DNA of 64,000 nucleotides from Clostridium novyi NT (GTDB lineage: Bacteria; Bacillota; Clostridia; Clostridiales; Clostridiaceae): contig NC_008593.1 in assembly GCF_000014125.1 (NCBI RefSeq), positions 558,001 to 622,000 on the forward strand. The letters are read 5' to 3'. Made by a program: the position numbers and the translations under genes. Shown one piece after another: positions 21,439 through 30,832 of the stretch. The number at the start of each line of letters is the position of its first letter. Position 1 is the first letter of the stretch. The notes under the pieces are model-generated. The model had not been told where the DNA came from and did not search any database. It worked only from the letters and a program-made list of their open reading frames with translations.

Positions 21439-21633
21439 ATGGTTATTTTTATTTATAAGGAGTATATAAAAGTAATTAAGGCTATTTATATAGAAATTTT
21501 AAAAATATTAAAAAGAATAGAGTACAATAAACTAATAATTGCAAATCAAAATAATGAGATATCTGATCAAATAGCATTACAAAAAATATACAATATTGAT
21601 ATTTCGACAAATCCATATTTTTTCTTAAAATAA
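21439..21633 (+). CDS. Hypothetical small protein or gene remnant
   Basis: An open frame of up to 64 codons downstream of the TrlF-type gene. The only ATG (21439) sits at a TATAAT-rich spot without a ribosome binding site. A good AAGGAG lies at 21468-21473 but no start codon follows it at the right distance, so the original start may have been lost. The residues are basic and helical (KILKRIEYNKLIIANQNNEISDQIALQK). I do not recognise a family. Confidence 0.2.
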   Translation: MVIFIYKEYIKVIKAIYIEILKILKRIEYNKLIIANQNNEISDQIALQKIYNIDISTNPYFFLK

Positions 21634-21924
21634 TATTATATTTAATTTTAGACACATACCCAAAAATAAATAATTTTTACAAAATAAATTCAATTTCTAG
21701 ATAATTCAAGTTTCCTCCTTGACCTTAACCTTACACTAAAGTTTAAAATAATCATTAGAAAGAATTTTAGGTTCTGTTAATTAATTATAGTAGATTAAGT
21801 ATCTTAATCGCAAAGTTACGAATTTAAGCGTTAGCTTGGAGTTATTTTATATGTAACTTTAAAATAGGGTATGACAAAAAGAACTATCTAAATGGTATTT
21901 TTTTAGCCGTTAGGCTGAAAGTAA

Positions 21925-22660
21925 TCAGGTAGATTTTTCAATGCTATTAAGTTTGATTCCTGGAACTTCAACAGGAGATAACTGATTTAAAGAAGAATGA
22001 GGTCTTATAAAATTGTAGTAAAAAATAAACATAAATATAAGATTATTGCTTATATCATCTTGAAAGCTCTGAACTTTAATATGTTTAGAATCAGGAAATA
22101 TAGCATTAACTGCTTGATTATATAGGTAATCGGTCTGAACTATAGAATTAGGAGTTCCTACTTTTTTACTAGAATTTAATGTGGAATAAGCTTGCTCACT
22201 ATATCTACTTGGAGTTAAGTGATAAGAAAGAATTAATCTGGTTTCAGAATCAATTACTAACAAAAGATAATGCTTTTTTCCGTTTATAAAAACTACAGTT
22301 TCATCTGCATACCATTCATCTGAATCAGATAAATGTATTTAAGAAAATATATTATCGTATATTTTCTTAAATATTGGAGCAAACTTTTTAGTCCAAGATG
22401 CAATTGTAACATGGGACACTTTAATATTCATTGTAATCTTTAGGTACTGAGAAATTCTTATTGTTGAAGAATCATTATGCATGAAGGTATGTTGCTTTGC
22501 CACGTAAAGGATAACGAGGATATTTAGAAAGCTTTCGCTCTTTGGTCGTAGCCCATGGTGTAAACTGTCTTTTGAACTCTTTACATTAATATTTTTGATT
22601 TCCTGCTTTGTCTTTTCAAAACTTATTTAGTTTATGACTGGTGGCATCTAGGACATTTTA
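21925..22660 (-). pseudogene. Decayed DDE transposase (IS6/IS240-like)
   Basis: Read on the minus strand, the segment shows the DDE domain of a small transposase: DEWYADETVVFINGKKHYLLLVIDSETRLILS, then TPNSIVQTDY, and the closing FYYNFIRPHSSLNQLSPVEV seen in IS6/IS240-like elements. Upstream, near 22640-22660, a zinc-ribbon CPRCH remains. A TAA (NIFS*IHLSDSDEW, near 22340) interrupts the frame and the N-terminal part has no clear start. The element is dead. It sits between the TrlF-type gene and the MerR fusion and may have caused local deletions. The flanks 21634-21924 and 22661-22800 show no further gene. Confidence 0.7.
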
Positions 22661-22800
22661 ATTTAGCTTTTGACATTGGACTATTCTCCTTTCCCACGGG
22701 GATAATGATTTTGTGGTGAAACTATTGTAACTCTAGGGATGAGATAGTTCAATGTTCATATAACTTAAAAGAACGGAATTTTATACAAGGGGATGGGGAC

Positions 22801-23445
22801 GTGGCAAAGGGATATACTATTGGTGAAATTGCTAAAATTTTTAACATAACTACCAATAAAATTAGATTTTATGAGAAAAAAGGATTGCTGTTACCAATAA
22901 GAGAAAAAGACAATGAATATAGAAAATTTAATGAGGAAGATATAATTAGATTACAGTCTATATTATTGTATAGATCTATAGGATTAACTATTAAAGATAT
23001 TAAAAGTAAGTTTTTAAATAATAATTTTGATATAATAGGAATAGATCAATCCAGAGAAATGTTATCAGTGGCAAAACAAAAATATCCTAGATTAAAAGTT
23101 AGACTAGGTGAATTTTTGAAAATACCATATGATAATAAATATTTTGATGTTATTATTTCAACGTATGCCTTTCATCATTTAAATGAAGTGGAAAAGGTTA
23201 TAGCAATAGAAGAAATGATAAGAGTATTAAAAGATGATGGAATCATAGTTATTGGAGATTTGATGTTTAAAAGTAAAGATGATGAAAAAAATATTGTGAA
23301 CGAATTATCTAAAAAACAAGTAGAGGAAATAAAAGATGAATATTATTCACATATTGATTTTCTAGAAAGTGAATTTAAAAAATATAATAAAAAGTTATAC
23401 TATAAAAGGATAGATAAATTCAATTATATAATAAAGGTAAAATAA
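22801..23445 (+). CDS. MerR-type regulator fused to a truncated methyltransferase
   Basis: Residues 1-72 form a MerR DNA-binding domain (YTIGEIAKIFNITTNKIRFYEKKGLL, then EEDIIRLQSILLYRSIGLTIKDIKSKF). From NFDIIGIDQSREMLSVAKQKYP onward the protein is a class I SAM methyltransferase from motif II to the end (FDVIISTYAFHHL; MIRVLKDDGIIVIGD). Motif I, the glycine-rich SAM loop, and the rest of the MerR linker are missing at the junction near residue 74. Clostridial MerR-methyltransferase fusions are usually much longer, so I infer an in-frame internal deletion. Start is GTG 22801 after AAGGGGATGGGG. It may still bind DNA, but methyl transfer is unlikely. Confidence 0.65.
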   Translation: MAKGYTIGEIAKIFNITTNKIRFYEKKGLLLPIREKDNEYRKFNEEDIIRLQSILLYRSIGLTIKDIKSKFLNNNFDIIGIDQSREMLSVAKQKYPRLKVRLGEFLKIPYDNKYFDVIISTYAFHHLNEVEKVIAIEEMIRVLKDDGIIVIGDLMFKSKDDEKNIVNELSKKQVEEIKDEYYSHIDFLESEFKKYNKKLYYKRIDKFNYIIKVK

Positions 23446-23460
23446 CATTTTTGTTTTATA

Positions 23461-23504
23461 AATTTAAGAGTTTAAAGCACTATTTTTCATCATATAGGTG
23501 CTTT
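23461..23504 (+). repeat. Module-end terminator repeat, copy 2
   Basis: AATTTAAGAGTTTAAAGCACTA is shared with copy 1; the 3' arm ATAGGTGCTTTTT closes the hairpin and is followed by a T-rich tail. It terminates the MerR-fusion unit. Confidence 0.75.
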
Positions 23505-23626
23505 TTCTTTTTGCAATTAAACTGTAACTATTATAAATACTGTAGTTATATGTTATAAAACATATGAATATGGTAAAATATAGCTAATACATGATGTTTT
23601 ATCAATCAACAATAGGGGGATTATGT

Positions 23627-25270
23627 GTGTATAAATTTGAAAAAGCAGATGAAGCCATATGGGTTGCTGCAGTATTACTAACTTACAATGAATATATGAA
23701 AATGAAGGATAAAGAATTACATGAAGATCATATATATTTTAAACAAGCTGAAATTTTAAGAAAAGCCAATGATATATGCACAAAAGAAATTGAACATGCT
23801 CGTATATCATACCATTTAAATGCAGATAATGACAAAGCATCACATAAGTATTTTATTAAAAGAAAATCGGATTCATTTGTTAGGCTTGTATATAATGGAG
23901 AAATAAATGGTATTAAAGAAAAACCTAATGAATTAAATGTAGATTTAATATTTAATACTATTAATGGAGAAAAGACAATAGAAGAATTAATAGATTTTAT
24001 AAATAATGAATACACAGTATTTATAAAGAATCTTAAAGATCATAAAAAGCTAACTAAGGAAGATTACTTAAATATATTAGAGTTTTTAAAGGAGCATTCG
24101 GGTGAAGAATATACTAAACTAGAAAAAATACAAGATAAAGATGAAAGAGATAGGTGTGAAAATTTAAAGTCAAATGCACAATTGGTTATAACAAAATTCA
24201 AGAATATTGGAGACCAATTTATAAAAGATGATTTTAATTATGACAGAAGTGCATCAACTTGGCTAGATGGAAGTAATAAAAAGATTAGAAATTATTTTTG
24301 GATTGAATTGAAGAAAAAAAACAAAGTTAAGTTAAATACGAGTATTTCTATAGTTGCTGAAGCACAAAATGAGCTTAGATTTAGGGTGGCATTAGAAATT
24401 AAGGATCATAAAAGTAATGAAAAAGAATATCTAAGACATTTTAGATATTTGAATGTTTTAGATATAGATAATTCTGATTTTGAGTATTTTGCATTTATAG
24501 ACAATGATTCAAAAACATTACAAAGATTAAATAAAGAATATGTGAGTGATTGGATTAAAAAGGTAAGGAGTAGAGAAAAAAATAAAATATTAATAGGTAA
24601 TACTTTAACGTATGCTTCTATAAAAGAGATGACTACTAATGAAATAGAAAACTTTTTTAAAGAAAGTGTTAAAAAACTTCAAAAATATTATGATATTGCA
24701 GTTTGGGATGATGAATATATGGATAATTTAGAAAATAGTTATACTAGTATTAGCAAAAATCAAATATTATGTGGCCCTCCTGGAACAGGAAAAACTTATA
24801 ACGTAATTTATAGGGCATTAGAGATTATAGATAATATAAAATATAATGACTTAATAAAAAATCCACTTAAAAGAGATGAGGCTATAAAAGTATTTAATCA
24901 ATTACTTGATGATGGACAAATATCATTTTGTACATTTCATCAATCTTATGGATATGAAGATTTTGTAGAAGGGCTACGTAGTAATGAATCAGGAAATGGT
25001 TTTATACCTAAAGATGGTATATTTAAACAAATATGTACAAGAGCTTTAAATAAAGATAAGGTTCGAAGATCTAAATATAATTTTGATAAAAACAAAATTA
25101 ATTTTTTTAAGATGTCTCTAGGTGAAAAAGGATTAAATAACGATATCTATAGATATTGTATAGACAATAATTGCATTGCACTTGGTTGGGGTGGTGATGT
25201 AAACTATAAAAACTGCCAATCTATGGATGATATTAGAGAGGAATTTTTAGTTTCCAATCCAGATGATTAA
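23627..25270 (+). pseudogene. mcrB: McrB restriction GTPase, N-terminal part (ends at in-frame stop)
   Basis: The protein starts with an unassigned helical region, followed by a target-recognition-like domain (about residues 200-330) and an AAA+ motor with Walker A CGPPGTGKTY near residue 381. Within the motor an EVE/PUA-like insertion begins (INFFKMSLGEKG, IALGWGGDVNY, near residue 490). TAA 25268-25270 then stops the frame. The same frame continues downstream with the rest of the insertion and Walker B, so this is a nonsense mutation and not a frameshift. GTG 23627 is six bases after AGGGGGA and is a better start than the ATG at 23591. Confidence 0.8.
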
Positions 25271-25315
25271 ATTATTAAATTTGAATTAGAAGCAATAAAA
25301 AGATTTAAACTGTGG

Positions 25316-26263
25316 ATGAAAAAAGATGACATTGTAATTATATCAGATGGAAATATAATGGCTAAAGCAATTGGGAGAATTACTGGAGATTATAGATATG
25401 ACGATGAAAGTGAAATATCATATAAACATTTTAGAAATGTAGAGTGGTTGTACGTTGGAGAATCTATTGATGTTAATAAAATACTTATAAAAAAGCAATT
25501 TTCAAAGCAAAGTATATATATGTTTAAAAAAGATGATTTAAATATGAATGGAATAAGGGAATTAATTAGTAGCAATTCAATTGAAGAATCAGAAAACAAC
25601 AATTATGTACTTGTTATTGATGAAATTAATAGAGGAAATATTTCTAAAATATTTGGTGAACTTATAACCTTAATTGAAGATGATAAAAGAATAGGAGAAA
25701 AAAATGAATTAAAGGTTGTATTACCATATTCTAATAAGAAATTTGGAGTTCCCAATAATCTTTATATATTAGGAACTATGAATACAGCAGATAGATCTAT
25801 TGCTTTATTAGATAATGCACTAAGAAGGAGATTTGATTTTATTGAATATATGCCGAATGAGTCAATATTACCTGAAAATGTTGACGGCATAAATTTAAAG
25901 AAATTTTTAAAAGTTATAAATGATAGAATTGAATACTTATTTGATAGAGAACATACTATAGGACATGCTTATTTTATAAAAGATAATATTGATTTTAATT
26001 CATTAGTTCTAATAATGAAAAATAAAGTAATTCCATTAATTCAAGAGTATTTTTATGGTGATTGGGAAAAAATTATTTTGGTGCTTGGTGGATTTGGCAA
26101 TGTAGGAAATACAGATTTCTTTATATCACGAGAAAAAGTTGACACTAACAAATTATTTAAAGGAATGAGATTAGATGACTACAAAGAAAAATTCAAGTAT
26201 TCAATAGTTGAAAATCCAAGTAAAAAAGCTTTTTTAAATATTTATGAGGACAATGAGAATTAG
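25316..26263 (+). pseudogene. mcrB: McrB restriction GTPase, C-terminal part
   Basis: This is in the same reading frame as the N-terminal part; the codons between the stop and this ATG are also open. It holds the end of the EVE-like insertion (MKKDDIVIISDG...AIGRITGDY), Walker B YVLVIDEINRGNISKIFGEL, the sensor segment LYILGTMNTADRSIALLDNALRRRFDF with the arginine finger, and the C-terminal helical lid. The family motif NTADRS is characteristic of McrB. There is no ribosome binding site at the ATG, so separate translation is unlikely. It reaches into mcrC. Confidence 0.8.
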
Positions 26264-26267
26264 TACA

Positions 26268-27545
26268 ATGAGACATATAATAATAAAGGAATGTTATGAT
26301 AATATAACTATTTCTAAAGAGATAGGAAGTAAAAATATAAGTCCAAAGGAAGCTGATGAGTTACAAAAATATATATGTTCGCAAAACTTAGATAAGGAAA
26401 ATATAATTTGGACAAGAAATACTATAATCTTTATAAATTATGTTGGGTATATAAAGTTATCTACAGTAGACATTGAAATATTGCCTAAAATAAGTATTAA
26501 TGAGGAGAATCCAGAAATAGAGAGAAAAGCATTATTAAATATGCTTTCAATATGTGGGATATTAAATATTAGTTATTCCGATATAAGTTTATCAAATATA
26601 TATAAGATGAATTTAAATGAGATATTATCATTTTTATTTGCTAAAAATCTGCAAAAAGAATTGATCAAGGGAATTTATCAAGAATATATTTATGTTGAGA
26701 AAAATAACAATTTATTAAAGGGACGTATTTTAATACAACAGCATATTAAAAACATAGCTTCTCATACGCCAAAAGTATTTTGTGGATATGAAGAATTTTC
26801 TGTAGATAATAAGCTAAATCAAATATTAAATTATTGTATAAATATATTAATTAAAAATGTAAAAAATCAAGAGACAATAAAATCATTAAGATACGCTCAA
26901 GCTTGTTTTGTAGATATAACACAAAGAAAAATAAACAATGATGAAATATTAAGTTATAAATTTAATAGACTTAATAATAGATATAAACAAGTATTTGAAT
27001 TAGCTAAGATGATTATTATGGGATATTCTTCTTTGGGAAGTGGTGTAGACAAAAAAACATACGGTATTTTATTTAAAATGAATGATGTATTTGAAAAATA
27101 TATAGAGAAAGTATTATATACTAATTTAGAAGATTCAATAGTGCATTATCAACATTCAAAATATAAATTATTAGTAAATGAGGATACAGAGAAAAAGGTT
27201 TTTAAATTAATTCCGGATATTGTAATTGAAAAGGATGGTATAGAAAGAATAATAATAGATACAAAGTGGAAAAGTGTTTCTAATGAATATAATAGACATG
27301 GAGTTAAAAGAGAGGATATTTATCAAATGTACGCATATTTAACAAGATATCAAAATGTTAATACAGCTATTCTTTTATATCCTCAAAATAAAAAAATAGA
27401 AACAAATGATAAACTATATATTGAGTCTTGGTATTTAGATAAAGATAAGTCTAAGAAAATTAGGGTATATACTGTTTCACTAGAATCTGAAAAATTAACT
27501 AATCAATCTTTAAAAGAGATTATTGAAGATATTGATATTTGGTGA
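26268..27545 (+). CDS. mcrC: McrC nuclease subunit of McrBC restriction system
   Basis: This is the partner of McrB that cuts DNA in modification-dependent restriction. The N-terminal half carries the McrC family fold (IDIEILPKIS-like segment KLSTVDIEILPKISI; LLNMLSICGI). The C-terminal half has a PD-(D/E)xK nuclease: LIPDIVIEKDGIERIIIDTKWK, with Asp and Asp-x-Lys spaced as expected, and YQMYAYLTRY after it. In-frame ATGs lie at 26244, 26253 and 26268. I prefer 26268 because MRHIIIKE fits the family N-terminus and the start falls just after the mcrB stop. The gene appears intact, but without full-length McrB it should lack its motor. Confidence 0.85.
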   Translation: MRHIIIKECYDNITISKEIGSKNISPKEADELQKYICSQNLDKENIIWTRNTIIFINYVGYIKLSTVDIEILPKISINEENPEIERKALLNMLSICGILNISYSDISLSNIYKMNLNEILSFLFAKNLQKELIKGIYQEYIYVEKNNNLLKGRILIQQHIKNIASHTPKVFCGYEEFSVDNKLNQILNYCINILIKNVKNQETIKSLRYAQACFVDITQRKINNDEILSYKFNRLNNRYKQVFELAKMIIMGYSSLGSGVDKKTYGILFKMNDVFEKYIEKVLYTNLEDSIVHYQHSKYKLLVNEDTEKKVFKLIPDIVIEKDGIERIIIDTKWKSVSNEYNRHGVKREDIYQMYAYLTRYQNVNTAILLYPQNKKIETNDKLYIESWYLDKDKSKKIRVYTVSLESEKLTNQSLKEIIEDIDIW

Positions 27546-27639
27546 CTCAATATAGCTCACATAACACCAAAACACCTAGATAAGAAAAAACAAGGATGAT
27601 ATAATATTCTTTTAGAATAGTTATAAAGGAGTTACTTCT

Positions 27640-28605
27640 ATGAGATATTATTTAGCACCAATGGAAGGCATAACGGGATACATATATAGAAATGCCTATG
27701 AAAAATTTTTCGGAAATGTTGATAAATATTTTACACCTTTTATTGTTACAAATAAAAATATAGGTTTTAAGGCTAAAGAGCTAAGAGATGTATTGCCTGA
27801 AAATAATGAAGTTAAAAATATAGTTCCTCAAATACTTACCAATGATTCAGAAAGATTTATTAACATTGCGAGAAAACTACAAGAACTAGGATACAATGAG
27901 ATTAATCTAAATTTAGGATGTCCTTCTGGAACTGTGGTTTCAAAATATAGGGGTTCTGGATTCCTAGCAAAAAGAGAAGAACTTGATAGATTTTTAGAGG
28001 AAATATTTAAAATAGATGATATGAAAATTTCTATAAAAACTAGACTAGGAAAGGATAGTCCAGAAGAATTTTACGAGTTAATAAAGATATTTAATAAATA
28101 TCCTTTAGAAGAATTAATTATTCATCCTAGAACCAGAGAAGATTTTTATAAAAATAAGCCTAACTTAGAGGTGTTTAAAGATGCACTATCTTTAAGTGTA
28201 AATCCTATATGTTATAACGGGGATATTTTTACTTCTACAGATTATAAACAATTAACAGAAGCTTTTCCACAAGTAGAAACAGTAATGATAGGAAGAGGAA
28301 TATTAGCAAATCCAGGTTTAATTAATGAGATTAAAGAAAATAAAACTTTAGATAAAAAAGTATTAAGAGAGTTTCATGATGAGGTTTTAAATAATTATAG
28401 AGAATTATTTAATGAAGATAGAAATGCAATGTTTAGAATGAAAGAACTATGGGGATATATGATTTATATATTTTCAGATAATAAAAAGTATGCTAAAAAA
28501 ATAAGAAAGGCTCAGAATTTAAGAGACTACAATGAGGCTGTTTCAAGTTTGTTTAGGGAGCAGGAAATAGTAAAGGGAGCTGGACTATTTAATATGAATT
28601 TTTAA
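27640..28605 (+). CDS. dus: tRNA-dihydrouridine synthase
   Basis: A flavoenzyme that reduces uridine to dihydrouridine in tRNA D-loops. The TIM-barrel motifs are clear: LAPMEGITGYIYR at the start, INLNLGCPSGTVVSKYRGSGFL with the catalytic cysteine near residue 94, IKTRLG, ELIIHPRTREDFY (FMN and substrate contacts), ICYNGDIFT and VMIGRGILANPGL. The product of 321 residues is normal. AAAGGAG precedes the ATG and a TATAAT occurs at 27600-27605. It is a core gene lying inside the variable region. Its last codons and stop form the start of terminator repeat copy 3. Confidence 0.92.
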   Translation: MRYYLAPMEGITGYIYRNAYEKFFGNVDKYFTPFIVTNKNIGFKAKELRDVLPENNEVKNIVPQILTNDSERFINIARKLQELGYNEINLNLGCPSGTVVSKYRGSGFLAKREELDRFLEEIFKIDDMKISIKTRLGKDSPEEFYELIKIFNKYPLEELIIHPRTREDFYKNKPNLEVFKDALSLSVNPICYNGDIFTSTDYKQLTEAFPQVETVMIGRGILANPGLINEIKENKTLDKKVLREFHDEVLNNYRELFNEDRNAMFRMKELWGYMIYIFSDNKKYAKKIRKAQNLRDYNEAVSSLFREQEIVKGAGLFNMNF

Positions 28606-28634
28606 GAGTTTAAAGCACTATTCCTAATAGGACA
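28597..28634 (+). repeat. Module-end terminator repeat, copy 3 (overlaps dus stop)
   Basis: TTAAGAGTTTAAAGCACTA begins in the dus stop region; AAAGCACT pairs with AGTGCTTT (8 bp perfect) with an inner TCCTAATAGGA stem. This is the best-formed hairpin of the set. Confidence 0.8.
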
Positions 28635-28807
28635 GTGCTTTTTAATGTTATTACTTTAAAATTATTTTATAAATTTCATAAATACGGATATAATTATAGG
28701 TAAAAGAAATGACTATAAATTTGGATGTTCTTTTTACAGTGGACATACTATTATAAATTAAAAGAATTTAAGTTTTAAATTGATTTTTGGAAAGGAAGTG
28801 AATATTT

Positions 28808-29980
28808 TTGAGTGACTTTTATATTATGAATAAAGATATTCCTGTTTTAATCTTTAGCGATAAACTAAACATTAATGGAGATTATCCAATAATAAAGATA
28901 ATAAATGAACAAAGTCTTCCTTATATTTTAAAACACGAAATAGGGGGATTGAAGGATTGGTTTAAAAGTAGAGTAATTCCTACTAATAGAAATCATTTAG
29001 AAAAGCTTATTGAGTCTTTGCAATTTGAAAAAAAACCAACAGCTTTAGATTATTTAAAATTAAATAATGGATTTAGTTTAAATGATAGTTATTGGATAAA
29101 ACCATTAGACATTAGTAGCATGTATCCAAAGGATTTATGTTGGGATAAATATAATTTATATGATAATAAATTTGAAGAAGCTTTGGGGCTTGTAACTTTC
29201 TTTGGTAATAATACTAGTTTAGGAGGTACTGTAAATACTCCTAAAGTTTCATCACCAGAACTTACAACTCAAGGAGTTATGAATAAAGCTTGGAGGAGAA
29301 CAGATAATAAGCTTTTACTATATAAAAGGGGAAATATAGGGGCGGCGAATTTAGATAAAGAACATTTTTCAGAATCCATAGCTAGTGAGATAGGAAAAAT
29401 TTTAGGACTTAATTGCATACCTTATTGGACGGACAAATGGCATAATCAAAATTGTTCGGTGTGTGAGATATTTACAAATAAAGATAAAGGATATTTACCT
29501 TTTAGATACTTTTTAGAAGCTATAGAGCCAAATAGAAAAAAATGGGGTTTTGCCAATGTCATAGAATGGATTCCTAAAGAATTTAAACAAGATTTTTTAG
29601 ATATGATAGTATTTGATTACATTATAGAAAATCGAGACAGACATCTTGGAAACTTTGGATTTATTATAGATAATAATACTCAAGAACTTTTATCTTTTGC
29701 TCCCTTATTTGATCAAGGATATTCCTTAATGGCTAATGCCTTAGAAGAAGATTTTAATAAAGACCTCAAAGAGTATTCAGAATCTCATCCAAGTTTTGTA
29801 TTAGAAAATAAGGATTTAGCGAAGTATGTTATAGAAAGAAACAAGCAAAGATATAAAGGGTTTACTAAAACATTAAGATTAAAAATAGATGATATAAATT
29901 GGTTTAATTGTCCTAACTGGTATAAAGAAGGAATTAAAAAATTAATATTTACAAGATGTGAAGTAATAAATTCTATTTAG
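28808..29980 (+). CDS. HipA/CtkA-like protein kinase domain protein
   Basis: This 390-residue protein has a HipA-type kinase core in its C-terminal half: LLYKRGN (ATP-site lysine), FSESIASEIGKILGL, then FDYIIENRDRHLGNFGFI (catalytic loop, near residues 270-285) and LFDQGYS with the metal-binding DxG. The N-terminal 150 residues do not match the beta domain of classical HipA and I cannot assign them. No HipB-like antitoxin is adjacent, so this is not a standard hipBA toxin-antitoxin pair. Start is TTG 28808 about eight bases after GGAAGTG. It ends with a terminator of the local repeat type. Confidence 0.6.
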   Translation: MSDFYIMNKDIPVLIFSDKLNINGDYPIIKIINEQSLPYILKHEIGGLKDWFKSRVIPTNRNHLEKLIESLQFEKKPTALDYLKLNNGFSLNDSYWIKPLDISSMYPKDLCWDKYNLYDNKFEEALGLVTFFGNNTSLGGTVNTPKVSSPELTTQGVMNKAWRRTDNKLLLYKRGNIGAANLDKEHFSESIASEIGKILGLNCIPYWTDKWHNQNCSVCEIFTNKDKGYLPFRYFLEAIEPNRKKWGFANVIEWIPKEFKQDFLDMIVFDYIIENRDRHLGNFGFIIDNNTQELLSFAPLFDQGYSLMANALEEDFNKDLKEYSESHPSFVLENKDLAKYVIERNKQRYKGFTKTLRLKIDDINWFNCPNWYKEGIKKLIFTRCEVINSI

Positions 29981-30002
29981 AATTAAATTAAAAAAACAAT
30001 GC

Positions 30003-30038
30003 TTAAAGCACTTATCTTTAAAAAGGTAGGTGTTTTTT
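30003..30038 (+). repeat. Module-end terminator repeat, divergent copy 4
   Basis: GCTTAAAGCACTTATC and GGTAGGTGTTTTTTT keep the TTAAAGCACT core and loop position of the other copies but lack the TTAAGAG part. It terminates the HipA-like gene. Confidence 0.6.
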
Positions 30039-30066
30039 TATGGTAAATTATAAAGTTAAATTTCAT

Positions 30067-30088
30067 TTCCTTATAAATTCCTTATAAT
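30067..30088 (+). promoter_or_regulatory. Promoter with tandem repeat, candidate response-regulator site
   Basis: TTCCTTATAA is repeated exactly at 30067-30076 and 30078-30087, an 11-bp period, and the second copy contains the -10 TATAAT (30083-30088). Tandem sites one helical turn apart are typical of OmpR-family regulators such as the one encoded downstream. Binding is inferred. Confidence 0.45.
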
Positions 30089-30125
30089 TGGGGTTTAGTA
30101 TTTAATTGTAGGGAGGATGATTGAA

Positions 30126-30830
30126 ATGAACGAAATTATTTTACAAACAAAGAGGTTGTGTAAAACATTTAAAAAACAAGAGGCAGTTAAAGATGTTTCA
30201 ATATCGGTTCAGAGGAATTCAATATATGGATTACTTGGACCAAATGGAGCAGGAAAATCAACGTTACTAAAGATGATTATAGGAATGCTTAGACCAACTT
30301 CAGGTGAAGTTTTATTCGATGGACATAAATGGAGTAGAAAGGATCTTGGTAGTATTGGTTCCTTAATAGAGTCAGCACCTTTATATGAAAATTTAACGGC
30401 AAGAGAAAATTTAAAGGTTAGAACTACGGTACTTGGACTTCCAGATTCAAGAATAGATGAAGTATTAAGTATAGTAGAACTTGAAGACACAGGAAAAAAG
30501 AGAGCAGGACAATTTTCTATGGGTATGAAACAAAGACTAGGAATTGCAATTGCACTTTTAAATAATCCAAATCTTTTAATTTTAGATGAACCAACTAATG
30601 GACTTGATCCCTTTGGCATACAAGAATTAAGAGAACTTATACGTTCTTTTCCAAGTAAAGGTATTACAGTTATATTATCAAGTCATATACTAAGTGAAGT
30701 GGAACAGATTGCTGACCATATTGGAATTATATCAGGTGGAGTTCTTGGATATGAAGGAGAGTTAAAAAGAGGAGAAGACTTAGAAAAATTATTTATGAAT
30801 ATTGCGGGAAAATATAGGAGGGAGAAGTAA
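30126..30830 (+). CDS. Lantibiotic/CAMP-resistance ABC transporter, ATPase
   Basis: This is the ATP-binding subunit of a LanF/BcrA-type exporter that protects against lantibiotics and other cationic peptides. Motifs: Walker A GPNGAGKST near residue 40, Q-loop, the signature variant FSMGMKQRLGIA, Walker B LLILDEPTNGLDPFG and switch SSHILSEVE. The order ATPase, two permeases, response regulator, histidine kinase resembles CprABC-CprRK of C. difficile. ATG 30126 has a nine-base spacing from GGGAGG, whereas ATG 30117 overlaps that site. It is the first gene of a five-gene operon. Confidence 0.88.
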   Translation: MNEIILQTKRLCKTFKKQEAVKDVSISVQRNSIYGLLGPNGAGKSTLLKMIIGMLRPTSGEVLFDGHKWSRKDLGSIGSLIESAPLYENLTARENLKVRTTVLGLPDSRIDEVLSIVELEDTGKKRAGQFSMGMKQRLGIAIALLNNPNLLILDEPTNGLDPFGIQELRELIRSFPSKGITVILSSHILSEVEQIADHIGIISGGVLGYEGELKRGEDLEKLFMNIAGKYRREK

Positions 30831-30832
30831 TT

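Noticed and set aside
26244..26267. Upstream ATG starts of mcrC at 26244 and 26253
   Set aside because: Both overlap the mcrB end and lack proper spacing to a ribosome binding site. ATG 26268 matches the family N-terminus better, though this is not certain.
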